From: Thalassospira lucentensis
GTDB taxonomy: Bacteria > Pseudomonadota > Alphaproteobacteria > Rhodospirillales > Thalassospiraceae
NCBI RefSeq assembly: GCF_001613805.1
Contig: NZ_LPVY01000006.1
Coordinates: forward strand, 1-64,000
Direction: 5' to 3'
Length of the DNA stretch: 64,000 bases
The notes under the pieces were generated by a model. That model had not been told where the DNA came from. It saw only the letters and a list, made by a program, of their open reading frames with translations, and ran no database searches. The translations under genes were made by a program, and so were the position numbers. The stretch's first letter is position 1. Each line of letters starts with the position of its first letter. Shown piece by piece: positions 18,675-27,272 of the stretch.

Positions 18675-20201
18675 ATGCCCTATCAATCCCTTCGCGACTT
18701 CATCGACGAGCTTGAAAAGACAGACCGTCTGGTCCGGGTTAGCGAACCGGTTTCCCCCTATCTTGAGATGACGGAAATTCAGACACGCCTTCTGGCCGAA
18801 GGTGGCCCGGCGGTCCTGTTTGAAAATGTCATTGGCGAAGATGGCCAGAAATACGACATGCCGGTTCTGGTGAACCTTTTTGGCACCGTGGACCGCGTGG
18901 CGGCCGGCATGAACCGCAAGCCCGAAGAATTGCGCGAAGTCGGCGAGACGCTGGCGTTTCTCAAACAGCCCGAACCACCGGGAAGCCTCAAGGAAGCATT
19001 TTCAATGCTGCCGCTGGCCAAGACCGTGATGGCGATGAAACCCAAAACGGTTTCCAAGGCCCCGTGTCAGGAAATCATCCTTGAAGGCGATGACATTGAC
19101 CTTTCAAAATTGCCGATCCAGTCATGCTGGCCGGGTGAACCGGCCCCGCTGATCACGTGGCCGCTGGTTGTGACCCAGGGCCCGACCGCCAACGAAAAGG
19201 GCGGTGACAAACGCGATGTGTTCAATCTTGGCATCTATCGCATGCAGGTTCTGGGCAAGAACAAGGCGATCATGCGCTGGCTGAAACATCGTGGCGGGGC
19301 GCAGCATCATGCGCGCTGGAAAAAGGAAAAGCGCGATCCGTTGCCGGCTGCCATCGTGCTGGGTGCCGATCCGGGTACGATCCTTGCCGCGGTAACCCCG
19401 GTTCCCGATACGCTTTCGGAATATCAGTTTGCCGGATTGCTGCGCGGGGAAAAGGTCGAGCTGGTTGATTGCAAAACCGTTCCGCTGAAAGTCCCGGCGA
19501 CGGCAGAAATCATTCTGGAAGGCTATGTGTCGCTGGATGAATATGCGCCCGAGGGGCCGTATGGCGACCATACCGGTTATTATAACTCGGTCGAGGAATT
19601 CCCGGTATTCACCCTGACCGCGATTACCATGCGTAAAAAGCCGATCTATCTGTCGACCTTTACCGGTCGTCCGCCAGATGAGCCATCAGTCCTTGGCGAA
19701 GCATTGAACGATGTTTTCGTGCCGCTATTGCAGCAGCAATTCCCCGAAATCGTCGATTTCTGGCTGCCGCCCGAAGGATGTTCGTATCGCATCGCGGTCG
19801 TATCGATGAAGAAGGCCTATCCGGGGCATGCCAAGCGCGTGATGATGGGTGTGTGGTCGTTCCTGCGGCAATTCATGTATACGAAATTCGTCATTGTCGT
19901 GGATGACGATATTGATGTGCGCGACTGGAAAGACGTGATGTGGGCGATTTCAACCCGCATGGACCCGGTGCGCGACATCACCACCGTGACCGAAACACCG
20001 ATCGATTATCTTGATTTCGCATCACCCGAAAGCGGCCTTGGCGGCAAGCTTGGCCTTGACGCGACCAACAAGCTACCCCCCGAAACCCACCGGGAATGGG
20101 GCGAAAAGATCTTTATGGAAGACGAGATCATTGATCGGGTTGATGCCAAATGGGATCGATACGGATTGCCGGGATCGGGCAAGAAAATCTGGCGGGATTA
20201 A
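18675..20201 (+). CDS. ubiD: UbiD-family decarboxylase
   Basis: A 508-residue UbiD-type (de)carboxylase, requiring prenylated FMN made by UbiX. In ubiquinone synthesis it removes the carboxylate of 3-polyprenyl-4-hydroxybenzoate. Seen features are LFENV near residue 47, the prFMN-binding region [20 protein letters not shown], and the active-site segment [16 protein letters not shown] (about 280-295) with the conserved glutamates. The C-terminal half, including [17 protein letters not shown], is typical. Start at ATG 18675 (MPYQSLRDF) matches the family; the frame extends to 18549. The downstream ccdB gene overlaps the 3' end by 4 bases on the other strand. Confidence 0.9.
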   Translation: MPYQSLRDFIDELEKTDRLVRVSEPVSPYLEMTEIQTRLLAEGGPAVLFENVIGEDGQKYDMPVLVNLFGTVDRVAAGMNRKPEELREVGETLAFLKQPEPPGSLKEAFSMLPLAKTVMAMKPKTVSKAPCQEIILEGDDIDLSKLPIQSCWPGEPAPLITWPLVVTQGPTANEKGGDKRDVFNLGIYRMQVLGKNKAIMRWLKHRGGAQHHARWKKEKRDPLPAAIVLGADPGTILAAVTPVPDTLSEYQFAGLLRGEKVELVDCKTVPLKVPATAEIILEGYVSLDEYAPEGPYGDHTGYYNSVEEFPVFTLTAITMRKKPIYLSTFTGRPPDEPSVLGEALNDVFVPLLQQQFPEIVDFWLPPEGCSYRIAVVSMKKAYPGHAKRVMMGVWSFLRQFMYTKFVIVVDDDIDVRDWKDVMWAISTRMDPVRDITTVTETPIDYLDFASPESGLGGKLGLDATNKLPPETHREWGEKIFMEDEIIDRVDAKWDRYGLPGSGKKIWRD

Positions 20202-20488
20202 ATTCCCTGAAACACCATGTCCAGTGCGTCGGTGAGTGCAAATTTTTCAGAAAACTCACCGACCACCTCTCCGAGTTCGGCAACCGCGACTGTCGCAATG
20301 AACTGCGGAAGCAAAACCCATCGGGTATCGCCAATCAGGATGACCGGGTTCAAACGCCCGATTGGTTTTGGTATTTCCGAATGCGGGCGAAGCGGTACAA
20401 CCACACGCGTGGTCATATCGGCAAGAAGATCGGCCTGCACATCCACAACATATCCGTTGGCGAATTTATGAATGTCATAACGTGCCAT
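20198..20488 (-). CDS. ccdB: CcdB-family toxin
   Basis: A 96-residue CcdB homologue, close to the 101 residues of the F-plasmid toxin that poisons DNA gyrase. Matching blocks are the [11 protein letters not shown] strand, the VVVPL segment, [13 protein letters not shown] and the C-terminal end VFQGI. In F-plasmid CcdB the last three residues (Trp-Gly-Ile) are essential; here the Gly-Ile is kept but Trp is Gln, so target or potency may differ. Its ATG shares one base with the ccdA stop (TGATG), the usual coupled arrangement. Confidence 0.85.
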   Translation of the reverse strand: MARYDIHKFANGYVVDVQADLLADMTTRVVVPLRPHSEIPKPIGRLNPVILIGDTRWVLLPQFIATVAVAELGEVVGEFSEKFALTDALDMVFQGI

Positions 20489-20730
20489 CAGAATTTTCGA
20501 TGCGATGCCAGTGGAATACCGTGCGTTTCAACATAGTCATTGCTGGCCTGTATCGCCGCACTGTTTTCCTTTTTCCAGATTTCGGCCTGTCGTTTCGTGA
20601 CAGCGTCTCTCAGTCCGGCCTCGGCACTGCGTGAAATATTGATTCCAAGCTGCTTTGCCGTTTCCAGAAGTTCGGAATCAAGACTGACATTGGTTGCCTT
20701 GCGGGTATGTTTGTTCGTGACAGCGCCCAT
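20488..20730 (-). CDS. ccdA: CcdA-family antitoxin
   Basis: An 80-residue antitoxin. Residues 8-45 look like a ribbon-helix-helix DNA-binding part (KATNVSLDSELLETAKQLGI) and the C-terminal half (EIWKKENSAAIQASNDYVE) matches the flexible CcdB-wrapping tail of CcdA. It should neutralise CcdB and repress the operon. GGGG lies 6 bases before the ATG. A palindrome around the promoter lies just upstream. Chromosomal ccdAB pairs are often mobile or variable between strains; no mobility gene is visible here. Confidence 0.85.
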   Translation of the reverse strand: MGAVTNKHTRKATNVSLDSELLETAKQLGINISRSAEAGLRDAVTKRQAEIWKKENSAAIQASNDYVETHGIPLASHRKF

Positions 20731-20759
20731 AACTTACCCCATGATTTATGTGCATAACA

Positions 20760-20795
20760 TATGCGTAGTATATCACGCATACTTTCCCGCCTCAA
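20760..20795 (-). promoter_or_regulatory. ccdAB promoter and probable CcdA operator
   Basis: On the minus strand TTGAGG (complement of 20790-20795), a 17-base spacer and TATACT (complement of 20767-20772) form a good sigma-70 promoter. The -10 sits in the centre of an inverted repeat TATGCGT-N8-ACGCATA (20760-20781). That placement fits autorepression by the CcdA-CcdB complex, which is inferred. Confidence 0.6.
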
Positions 20796-21340
20796 TTCCG
20801 GAAAAACAGCCAATGCTGTCCGTCATCAGATGGTTTGTCAGACCAGAAAAACTGTGGCGCGTCGCACATGAAATCGTCGATCCGGACGGCAACATTGCAA
20901 AGATCGCCATCGCCCATGACATCACGCATATATTCGGGATCGTTGACCTGCCAGCTCATGACCGGTGGGGCGGTTTTATCGTCAATGCAAAGGGCGTATT
21001 GTTCGGACTGGGCGAACGGAATCTGCTTTAATTCGGAATGCGCCTGCCCCTTGTGATTGGTCACCATCAGGACATCGAAAAACGGTCCTTCGGGATTGTC
21101 ACGATCCACCCAGCCGACGATCTGGTCATTGATATCGTCGCAGGTGAAATCCCCCACCAGAACCTGATGGCGGTTCTGGGCTGCATATTGCCCGGCCTGA
21201 ATGCGCATTTCGCGGTAAAGATCATTGGCGGTTACAGGTGCCGCCACAGTATCATTTGGTGTCGCAGTTTCCTGGGCATTAGCCTGCAACATCGGCAAGG
21301 ACATTCCCAGAAGCAGTGTTGCCACAAACAGGTTTCGCAC
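20792..21340 (-). CDS. Hypothetical periplasmic protein
   Basis: A 182-residue protein with a Sec signal peptide (MRNLFVATLLLGMSLP, then cleavage after ANA near residue 22). The mature part has four cysteines (in FTCDDIND, YALCIDD, DLCNVAV and FMCDAP) that could form two disulphides, and several Trp/Phe near the C-terminus. No family is recognised. Its 3' end overlaps the ccdAB promoter by 4 bases, so transcription through it could feed into or interfere with ccdAB. Confidence 0.7.
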   Translation of the reverse strand: MRNLFVATLLLGMSLPMLQANAQETATPNDTVAAPVTANDLYREMRIQAGQYAAQNRHQVLVGDFTCDDINDQIVGWVDRDNPEGPFFDVLMVTNHKGQAHSELKQIPFAQSEQYALCIDDKTAPPVMSWQVNDPEYMRDVMGDGDLCNVAVRIDDFMCDAPQFFWSDKPSDDGQHWLFFRN

Positions 21341-21603
21341 GTGTGTTTTCCGTCATTTCTTGCAGGTTTCCGGTTTTTCCCGGTTCGGTTTTCCGGTCAT
21401 AATAGCAACTTGCGGAGAAAAAATGGCCAAAGATCAATTCCGGTCAAACAAACGCCTTGGACACAGGGCATAGGCGAAGCAGACCATCACCGGCGATGAT
21501 ATAGGCGACAGTTTCAGGTCCCTATCCTTTTCTTGCCCTTTGCGAAAAGCGATCAGCCTGCCTATAACCATAGGAAACCACATTCCGATCAAAGGGAGCT
21601 TCC

Positions 21604-22953
21604 ATGCCCAAAACCGACATGACACTCGATCGCATCACCGACCTGCTGGCGCGTGCAAAAAAGGCGGGTGCCGACGATGCGGATGCCGTTTATGTCGAAG
21701 GCACGTCACTTTCGGTATCGCAGCGACTGGGCAAGATGGAGAAGCTTGAACGATCCGAAGGTGCCGATCTTGGCCTGCGTGTTCTGATCGGCAAGCAGCA
21801 GGCAGTTGTGTCGTCATCCGACACCAGCGAAAGCGCTTTGAAAGAACTGGTCGAGCGCGCCGTCGCCATGGCGAAAAACGCCCCCGAGGACCCGTTCTGC
21901 GGCATTGCCGACCCATCCGAACTGGCCGAAACATTTGACGTCGAGGCGCTTGAGCTTTGCGAGCCGGGTGAAGTCAGCCAGGAAAAGCTGATTGCATGGG
22001 CCACCGCCTGTGAAGAAGCAGCAAGGTCGGTTGAAGGCATCACAAATTCCGAGGGCGCCGACGCCGGTTGGGGAACCCATCAGATCACGCTTGCCGCGAC
22101 CAACGGCTTTGCCAATTCCTATGCCGGCAGCGGCAGCCACATTTCCGTATCCGTCCTTGCCGGGACCGGCACCGGCATGGAACGCGATTATGACTATGAC
22201 AGTGCGGTCTTTTCGACCGATCTGCGCGATCCGGTCGATATCGGCCTGAAGGCAGCGGAAAAGACCCTGAAACGGCTGAACCCGCGCAAGGTCAAAAGCA
22301 CGCAGGTCCCGGTAATCTATGATCCGCGCGTTTCCGCATCCCTCGTCGGGCATCTGGCCGGTGCGATCAACGGATCGGGCATTGCGCGCGGCACCAGTTT
22401 CCTTCTGGATGCCATGGGCAAGGAAATCTTTGCGCCGGGGATCAACATCATTGATAACCCGCACCGCAAACGTGGCCTGCGTTCCAAACCGTTTGACGCC
22501 GAAGGTGTTGCCAACGAAAAACGTCATCTGATTGAAAATGGCGTTCTGAAAACCTGGATCATGGATTTGCGGTCCGCCCGCCAGCTTGGCCTGAAATCAA
22601 CCGGCAACGCATCGCGCGGTGCCGGAAGCCTGCCGGGTCCGTCGACCACCAACCTTTACATGGAACCGGGCACCATATCGCCCGCCGACATGATCAAGGA
22701 CATCAAACAGGGCCTTTACATCACCGAGATGATCGGCAGCAGCGTCAACGGTGTGACCGGCGATTATTCGCGGGGTGCATCGGGCTTCTGGATCGAAAAT
22801 GGTGAACTGGCTTATCCGGTTTCCGAAATCACGGTTGCCGGTAACCTTAAGGACATGTTCAGAACGGCCATTCCGGCCAATGACCTGACCTTCAAATACG
22901 GCACCAATGCCCCGACAATCCGGGTTGATGGCATGACGCTGGCCGGGCAATAA
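21604..22953 (+). CDS. pmbA: TldD/PmbA family metallopeptidase subunit
   Basis: A 449-residue PmbA (TldE) homologue. With TldD it forms a protease that processes modified peptides (microcin B17) and antitoxins such as CcdA in E. coli. Seen blocks are VYVEGTSLSVSQR near the N-terminus, the mid-region VIYDPRVSASLVGHLAGAIN, and the C-terminal GASGFWIENGELAYPVSEIT and NLKDMF. It lacks the HExxH zinc motif of TldD, as expected for PmbA. AAAGGGAG precedes ATG 21604. A ccdAB pair lies about 1 kb away; the known link between TldD/PmbA and CcdA turnover makes this neighbourhood noteworthy, though it may be chance. Confidence 0.92.
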   Translation: MPKTDMTLDRITDLLARAKKAGADDADAVYVEGTSLSVSQRLGKMEKLERSEGADLGLRVLIGKQQAVVSSSDTSESALKELVERAVAMAKNAPEDPFCGIADPSELAETFDVEALELCEPGEVSQEKLIAWATACEEAARSVEGITNSEGADAGWGTHQITLAATNGFANSYAGSGSHISVSVLAGTGTGMERDYDYDSAVFSTDLRDPVDIGLKAAEKTLKRLNPRKVKSTQVPVIYDPRVSASLVGHLAGAINGSGIARGTSFLLDAMGKEIFAPGINIIDNPHRKRGLRSKPFDAEGVANEKRHLIENGVLKTWIMDLRSARQLGLKSTGNASRGAGSLPGPSTTNLYMEPGTISPADMIKDIKQGLYITEMIGSSVNGVTGDYSRGASGFWIENGELAYPVSEITVAGNLKDMFRTAIPANDLTFKYGTNAPTIRVDGMTLAGQ

Positions 22954-22962
22954 GTTCGAAAA

Positions 22963-23925
22963 TCAATCTGCGGCGATTTGCAACAGGGGTGTGTTTGGCG
23001 CATCCCTGTTTTCGTTTTGGCGGCCATTGCATTGGTCGGCATAGGCCTGTGGCACCATAACCCGCACCGGATAGGGTGACAGGCTGATTTCACACGGCAG
23101 CTTGCCGGCACTTTCGCCGTCAATCTGCAAGGGTGCCGGGCCGCAATGGCTGGTGATGGTCAGTCGTTCGGTCTGTACGACCGATACATCGGTTTGCGCG
23201 TGCAACCGGTTCAGGGTCAAAGCAATCCCGTATCGCGCCAGCGCCATAAAGCCGCTGCCGGGCATCAGCACGACATCAAGGCTGTTATCGGTCAGTTTGG
23301 CATCAGGTGAAATAACGAACGCCCCGCCATAATGCTTGGCATGTGTCGCAACCACACCGGCGACGCGATATTGTTCACGCCCGATATTAACCTCGAAATC
23401 GCGGTGATGCGGAAAGATGATATTCCGGAGCCCTTCGATAACATATGCCCCCTTGCCGATCAGTCTTTTAAGCTTTAGCGACACATTTGCGACGGTATCG
23501 GCATCCGCGCCCATGCCGACCATCAAAAAGAACGCCCGGCCATTGACCAGACCGGGCCGCACCCAGACCTGGGCCGGGTTATTGATGTAATCGGCAATTG
23601 CCTGCGCGTGGATTTCAAGCCCGACCTCGACCGCCAGAACATTGGCCGTTCCCAGCGGAATGATGCCAAGCGGCGGGACTTCGTGGCCTTCGATCTGCGC
23701 ATCAAGCAAACCGTTCAGGGCCTCGTTCAGCGACCCATCCCCGCCGGCAACAAAAAGCCGTTGATGGGCACGAACCTTGCGTGCCAGTTCACGGGCATGA
23801 CCGGGATGGGTTGTCTGTAACAATTCAACCTTTATGCCAGCCTTCTGTAAAATGCTTGAAAGGAACCGCTGTTTGTTTCCGCCTGCACGCGGATTGAAGA
23901 TGACCGTTACCCCGTCATGGGTCAT
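22963..23925 (-). CDS. Diacylglycerol-kinase family lipid kinase (YegS/DgkB-like)
   Basis: A 320-residue DAGK-catalytic protein. Key motifs are the N-terminal VIFNPRAGGNKQR, the nucleotide-binding GGDGSLNEALNGL (about 79-91) and PLGTANVLAVEVG (about 111-123). The C-terminal beta domain includes FVISPDAKLTDNSLDVVLM and the catalytic-base region LQIDGESAG. It should phosphorylate diacylglycerol or a related lipid to make phosphatidic acid. It is divergent from the PlcP-like and glycosyltransferase genes, and a PhoB-box-like sequence lies upstream on its strand. Lipid substrate is not known from sequence. Confidence 0.9.
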   Translation of the reverse strand: MTHDGVTVIFNPRAGGNKQRFLSSILQKAGIKVELLQTTHPGHARELARKVRAHQRLFVAGGDGSLNEALNGLLDAQIEGHEVPPLGIIPLGTANVLAVEVGLEIHAQAIADYINNPAQVWVRPGLVNGRAFFLMVGMGADADTVANVSLKLKRLIGKGAYVIEGLRNIIFPHHRDFEVNIGREQYRVAGVVATHAKHYGGAFVISPDAKLTDNSLDVVLMPGSGFMALARYGIALTLNRLHAQTDVSVVQTERLTITSHCGPAPLQIDGESAGKLPCEISLSPYPVRVMVPQAYADQCNGRQNENRDAPNTPLLQIAAD

Positions 23926-23972
23926 TGCGAAAAACTTTCGAAATAAAAATGAAACATTACTTTCGCGTTCCC

Positions 23973-24009
23973 TTTATACAAAATGAAATATGTAACAGGA
24001 TATTGACAG
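23973..24009 (-). promoter_or_regulatory. PhoB-box-like site upstream of the lipid kinase
   Basis: Read on the minus strand, CTGTCAA (complement of 24003-24009), a 4-base spacer and CTGTTAC (complement of 23992-23998) form two direct repeats with an 11-base period. This matches the PhoB box layout CTGTCAT-N4-CTGTCAT. A TATAAA (complement of 23973-23978) follows 13 bases downstream as -10. The site faces the lipid kinase but lies in the gap shared with the PlcP-like gene. Confidence 0.55.
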
Positions 24010-24142
24010 AACCGATAAATTTATATGAACGGGTTATATATTCGCGCCATTTGTTTTAAACAATTACTGGTTGGGGACAGTATCCGGCATGTAAAACCGT
24101 CGGATTCCAGCCGTCCTTATGGCAGGATACGGAGGAGCGGCA

Positions 24143-25060
24143 ATGACAGCGATGACGCTGCAACCGCATTACCGCACGGTCTGGATTTCAGACGTCCATC
24201 TCGGAACACGTGGATGTCAGGCAGATCTTCTTTTGGATTTCCTCAATGAAGTAACGGCAGATACCTATTATCTGGTTGGCGATATCATTGACGGCTGGCG
24301 GCTTAAGAAAAGCTGGTACTGGCCCGAAAGCCACCATGCCGTGATCACCACAATCATGGACAAGGCCAAAAATGGCGCGAAGGTCATCTTTGTGCCCGGC
24401 AACCATGATGAATTCGCCCGCGAGTTTGTCGACATGACCTTCGGGCATGTCGAAGTCAAGATGAACGACATTCACGAGACGGCGGATGGCAGAAAGCTTC
24501 TGATCATTCATGGCGACGAGTTTGATGGTGTCGTCAAATATGCCAAGTGGCTCGCCTATCTTGGGGATACGGCCTACAACCTCGCGATTGTCCTGAACCG
24601 TTACTACAACGGCATTCGCCGCCGATTGGGTTACGGATACTGGTCGCTCTCGGCCTATCTTAAAAACCGGGTCAAGAACGCGGTCCAGTTCGTCTGCAAT
24701 TTCGAAAATGCCGTCGCGCACGAAGCCGCCAAACGCAAGGTGGATGGCGTGGTTTGCGGCCATATCCATCACGCCGAAAAGCGGATGATTGGCGATGTGC
24801 TGTATTGCAATGACGGCGACTGGGTCGAAAGCTGCACCGCGCTTGTCGAAGACAAGACCGGAAAACTTGAACTGCTTTACTGGGCGGATATGCGCCAGAT
24901 GGCGATGACACATTCCCAACCCGGCCGCGATGCTGCCAGTGCGCCGTCCCTTGGACTTGGCAAGCTGATGTCGCTGTTCCGGATAGCCGGGGAAAGTACC
25001 CGCACCGCGTCCCGCAGTTCAAAAAAGAACAGCGGCACGCCGATTGGAAAGACCGCATGA
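24143..25060 (+). CDS. plcP: Metallophosphoesterase, PlcP-type phospholipase C (LpxH-like family)
   Basis: A 305-residue calcineurin-type phosphoesterase. It has all metal-site blocks: SDVHLGT (about 18-24), VGDIIDGW, VPGNHDEF, IHGDEFD and CGHIHHAEKR. Databases often call this group UDP-2,3-diacylglucosamine diphosphatase, but rhizobial and marine homologues next to a glycosyltransferase act as PlcP, which cuts phospholipids to diacylglycerol under phosphate limitation. The overlap with the following glycosyltransferase supports that reading. GGAGGAG at 24131-24137 lies 5 bases before ATG 24143; the upstream ATG 24119 is less likely. Confidence 0.8.
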   Translation: MTAMTLQPHYRTVWISDVHLGTRGCQADLLLDFLNEVTADTYYLVGDIIDGWRLKKSWYWPESHHAVITTIMDKAKNGAKVIFVPGNHDEFAREFVDMTFGHVEVKMNDIHETADGRKLLIIHGDEFDGVVKYAKWLAYLGDTAYNLAIVLNRYYNGIRRRLGYGYWSLSAYLKNRVKNAVQFVCNFENAVAHEAAKRKVDGVVCGHIHHAEKRMIGDVLYCNDGDWVESCTALVEDKTGKLELLYWADMRQMAMTHSQPGRDAASAPSLGLGKLMSLFRIAGESTRTASRSSKKNSGTPIGKTA

Positions 25061-26166
25061 GAATATTGATCGTATCCGATGCCTGGTACCCCCAGGTAAA
25101 TGGAGTAGTGCGCACCCTTGAAACCGTGCGCAACGAACTGGGCGAGATGGGGCACGACGTCCATATCATCTCGCCCGATCAATTCCGGACGATCCCCTGC
25201 CCTACCTATCCGGAAATCAGGCTGGCTCTGTTTGCCAAACGCAAGCTTGCCCGGATGATTGATGCCCTGCAGCCGGTTGCCATCCATATCGCAACCGAAG
25301 GCCCGCTGGGGCAGGCTGCACGCGCTTATTGCCTGAAACGCGAACTGCCGTTTTCATCGGCCTATCACACCCGGTTCCCGGAATATCTGCATGCGCGGAC
25401 GCGCCTGCCGCTTTCGATTTCCTATCGCGGGATGCGGCGGTTCCATAACAAATCACAATCGGTCATGGTGGCCACAGAAACGCTTCGCGAAGAACTGGCG
25501 GATCGCGGCTTTAACAAGCTGAATATCTGGTCACGCGGTGTTGACCTTAACCTGTTCAAACCACGACCGGATGCAAGTTTCGGGGATTTCCCCAAACCGC
25601 ACTGGCTGTTTGTTGGCCGGGTGGCGGTTGAAAAGAATATCGGCCATTTTCTGGATCTTGACCTGCCGGGGACAAAATTCGTTGTCGGTGACGGGCCGCA
25701 ACTGACAGAACTGAAATCGAAATATCCGAATGCGCAGTTCCTTGGCAAAAAAATAGGCGAGGAATTGGCAATCGCCTTTGCGTCAGCCGATGTTTTTGTC
25801 TTCCCGAGCAAAACCGATACCTTTGGCCTTGTTATCCTTGAGGCCCTAGCATCGGGAACCCCGGTTGCGGTATTCCCGGTTCAGGGACCGGCCGATATCG
25901 TGCGCGAGACCAAGGCAGGCGCGATTGACGCCGACCTTCGCGAAGCCGCCATGGCAGCCCTTGAGCTTGACGGTAAAGACGCCCGTGCATTGGCGGAACA
26001 ATATAGCTGGCGCAATTCAGCCAACCAGTTCCTGCACAATCTGGCACCGTTTTCGGGCGGATTTGACGGGGCTACGGCAAAACGTCTGACGGTTGAAGAC
26101 ATCACCGAGGTGAAAGCATCGGTGGAACCGGCAATCGCCATGCCCGTGGAACAACCGGCGCAGTAA
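25057..26166 (+). CDS. agt: GT4 family glycosyltransferase, Agt-like diacylglycerol glycosyltransferase
   Basis: A 369-residue GT-B fold enzyme. The N-terminal domain starts MRILIVSDAWYPQVNGVVRT. The C-terminal donor domain has WLFVGRVAVEKNI, VVGDGPQL and the donor-binding KTDTFGLVILEALASG, where the first acidic residue of the usual E-x7-E pair is Asp. The ATGA overlap with the PlcP-like gene indicates coupled translation. In alphaproteobacteria the PlcP-Agt pair makes diacylglycerol from phospholipid and then adds glucose or glucuronate to it. The sugar is not readable here. A terminator embraces the stop codon. Confidence 0.82.
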   Translation: MRILIVSDAWYPQVNGVVRTLETVRNELGEMGHDVHIISPDQFRTIPCPTYPEIRLALFAKRKLARMIDALQPVAIHIATEGPLGQAARAYCLKRELPFSSAYHTRFPEYLHARTRLPLSISYRGMRRFHNKSQSVMVATETLREELADRGFNKLNIWSRGVDLNLFKPRPDASFGDFPKPHWLFVGRVAVEKNIGHFLDLDLPGTKFVVGDGPQLTELKSKYPNAQFLGKKIGEELAIAFASADVFVFPSKTDTFGLVILEALASGTPVAVFPVQGPADIVRETKAGAIDADLREAAMAALELDGKDARALAEQYSWRNSANQFLHNLAPFSGGFDGATAKRLTVEDITEVKASVEPAIAMPVEQPAQ

Positions 26167-26182
26167 TCTGCGCCGGTATTTT
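26154..26182 (+). terminator. Terminator with the agt stop codon in its loop
   Basis: A 10-bp perfect stem (26154-26163 with 26168-26177) has the 4-base loop TAAT, which contains the agt TAA stop (26164-26166). ATTTTATTT follows. The last codons of agt form the left arm. Confidence 0.7.
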
Positions 26183-27014
26183 ATTTGGCGACCAGAGAAA
26201 CGTCCTGTGAGGCGTCCTTGCCACGCAGGCTTCGACGCAGAACGCCATATGCCAGCATCGCATTGATCGCATCCGTCCCGAGCCAGCGACGGAAAGGTTT
26301 CAGTGCGATGTAAACCGGTCGAATAACCCGCACGATATGAGACAGCGGTTTCATTTGCGGCGCGGTCATGCCGGTTATCACGAGATATGCCCGCCATCCG
26401 GCACGCAAAAGATCAGGACGACGTTTGAAGCCGCGCTGGATGGAAAACAGAAACAGAAGGACATCGCGCGCCTGCGCGTCGGGCAATGGCATGCGTTTGT
26501 TGGGGTCTTCCTCGAAATCGATGAAGCCGATCCTGCCATCATCACGGATGGTCATGTTGCGCAGAAGGGGTGCGCCATGGGTAAAGCCGCTGATGTGCAA
26601 ATCGGCCAATGCGGCCCCGGCCTTGGCAATCAGTTCGGCAACACGGTCTTCATCACCGGCCTTTACCGCATCGCTGATGACGGTTTGCAAAATGACCCCG
26701 TTATCCCCGATTGCAATCCAGTTATCTGTGACCGCCAGAAGATCGGGAACCAGAACCCCCGCCTTCGTCAAGGCATCAATGATTTCAGCCTCGCTCGCCA
26801 GACCGGCCTTGCCGCCGGGCGATACGGTCGGGCGCAACATCGGTATCCGCGTCAGGGTCGCGATCAACCGCTGCAGGCGATGCCAGCCCTTTTCCTTTGG
26901 TGGAACAGCCTGCTTGACCCAGATACGGCGCCCGGCCCAACGCAGCGGAAAAACCCGTGCGCCCACACCTTGCGCAATCGTCTGTTCCACGAACACGTGG
27001 AGTTGCTCTGTCAT
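26181..27014 (-). CDS. Bud32/LPS-kinase-like protein kinase fold
   Basis: A 277-residue protein with a minimal kinase fold. Seen are a probable catalytic lysine in RIWVKQAVPP, the loop HISGFTHGAPLLRNMTI (about 144-160) in place of the usual HGDLxxxN with an Asn retained, and a metal-binding DFEEDP (near residue 168). Bud32 family proteins and WaaP/KdkA-type LPS kinases share these traits. It is divergent from the msbA-waaA-lpxK-lpxL operon, which makes an inner-core LPS (Kdo or heptose) kinase attractive, but this is inference. The loop Asp usually found in active kinases (HGD) is replaced by Ala. Confidence 0.7.
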   Translation of the reverse strand: MTEQLHVFVEQTIAQGVGARVFPLRWAGRRIWVKQAVPPKEKGWHRLQRLIATLTRIPMLRPTVSPGGKAGLASEAEIIDALTKAGVLVPDLLAVTDNWIAIGDNGVILQTVISDAVKAGDEDRVAELIAKAGAALADLHISGFTHGAPLLRNMTIRDDGRIGFIDFEEDPNKRMPLPDAQARDVLLFLFSIQRGFKRRPDLLRAGWRAYLVITGMTAPQMKPLSHIVRVIRPVYIALKPFRRWLGTDAINAMLAYGVLRRSLRGKDASQDVSLVAK

Positions 27015-27272
27015 TTTTTTATCTTATATGTCGTTTTTCGTGGCCTGCTTTCCGGCAGGCCCTATTAGTATCAGTCAAGTCAAGTTGCTGCGGCTTGCCG
27101 CACCTGCCCGGGCATGCTAGCAACAGCCCGGAAAGATTAAGACATTCATGATGCTTACTCCATATAGATAGTGTCAGGCTGACACAATCGGAAATGGCGT
27201 CGCACGACCGGGAAGAATTCATTGCCAAAGCATTCGCTAGATCGCACGACAGAACATTGGAACACATTGCCA

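Noticed and set aside
21423-21473. A 16-codon ORF with a GGAG site upstream of pmbA (starting MAKDQFRSNK)
   Set aside because: Too short, with no conserved feature or clear link to pmbA; likely chance, though a leader peptide cannot be excluded.
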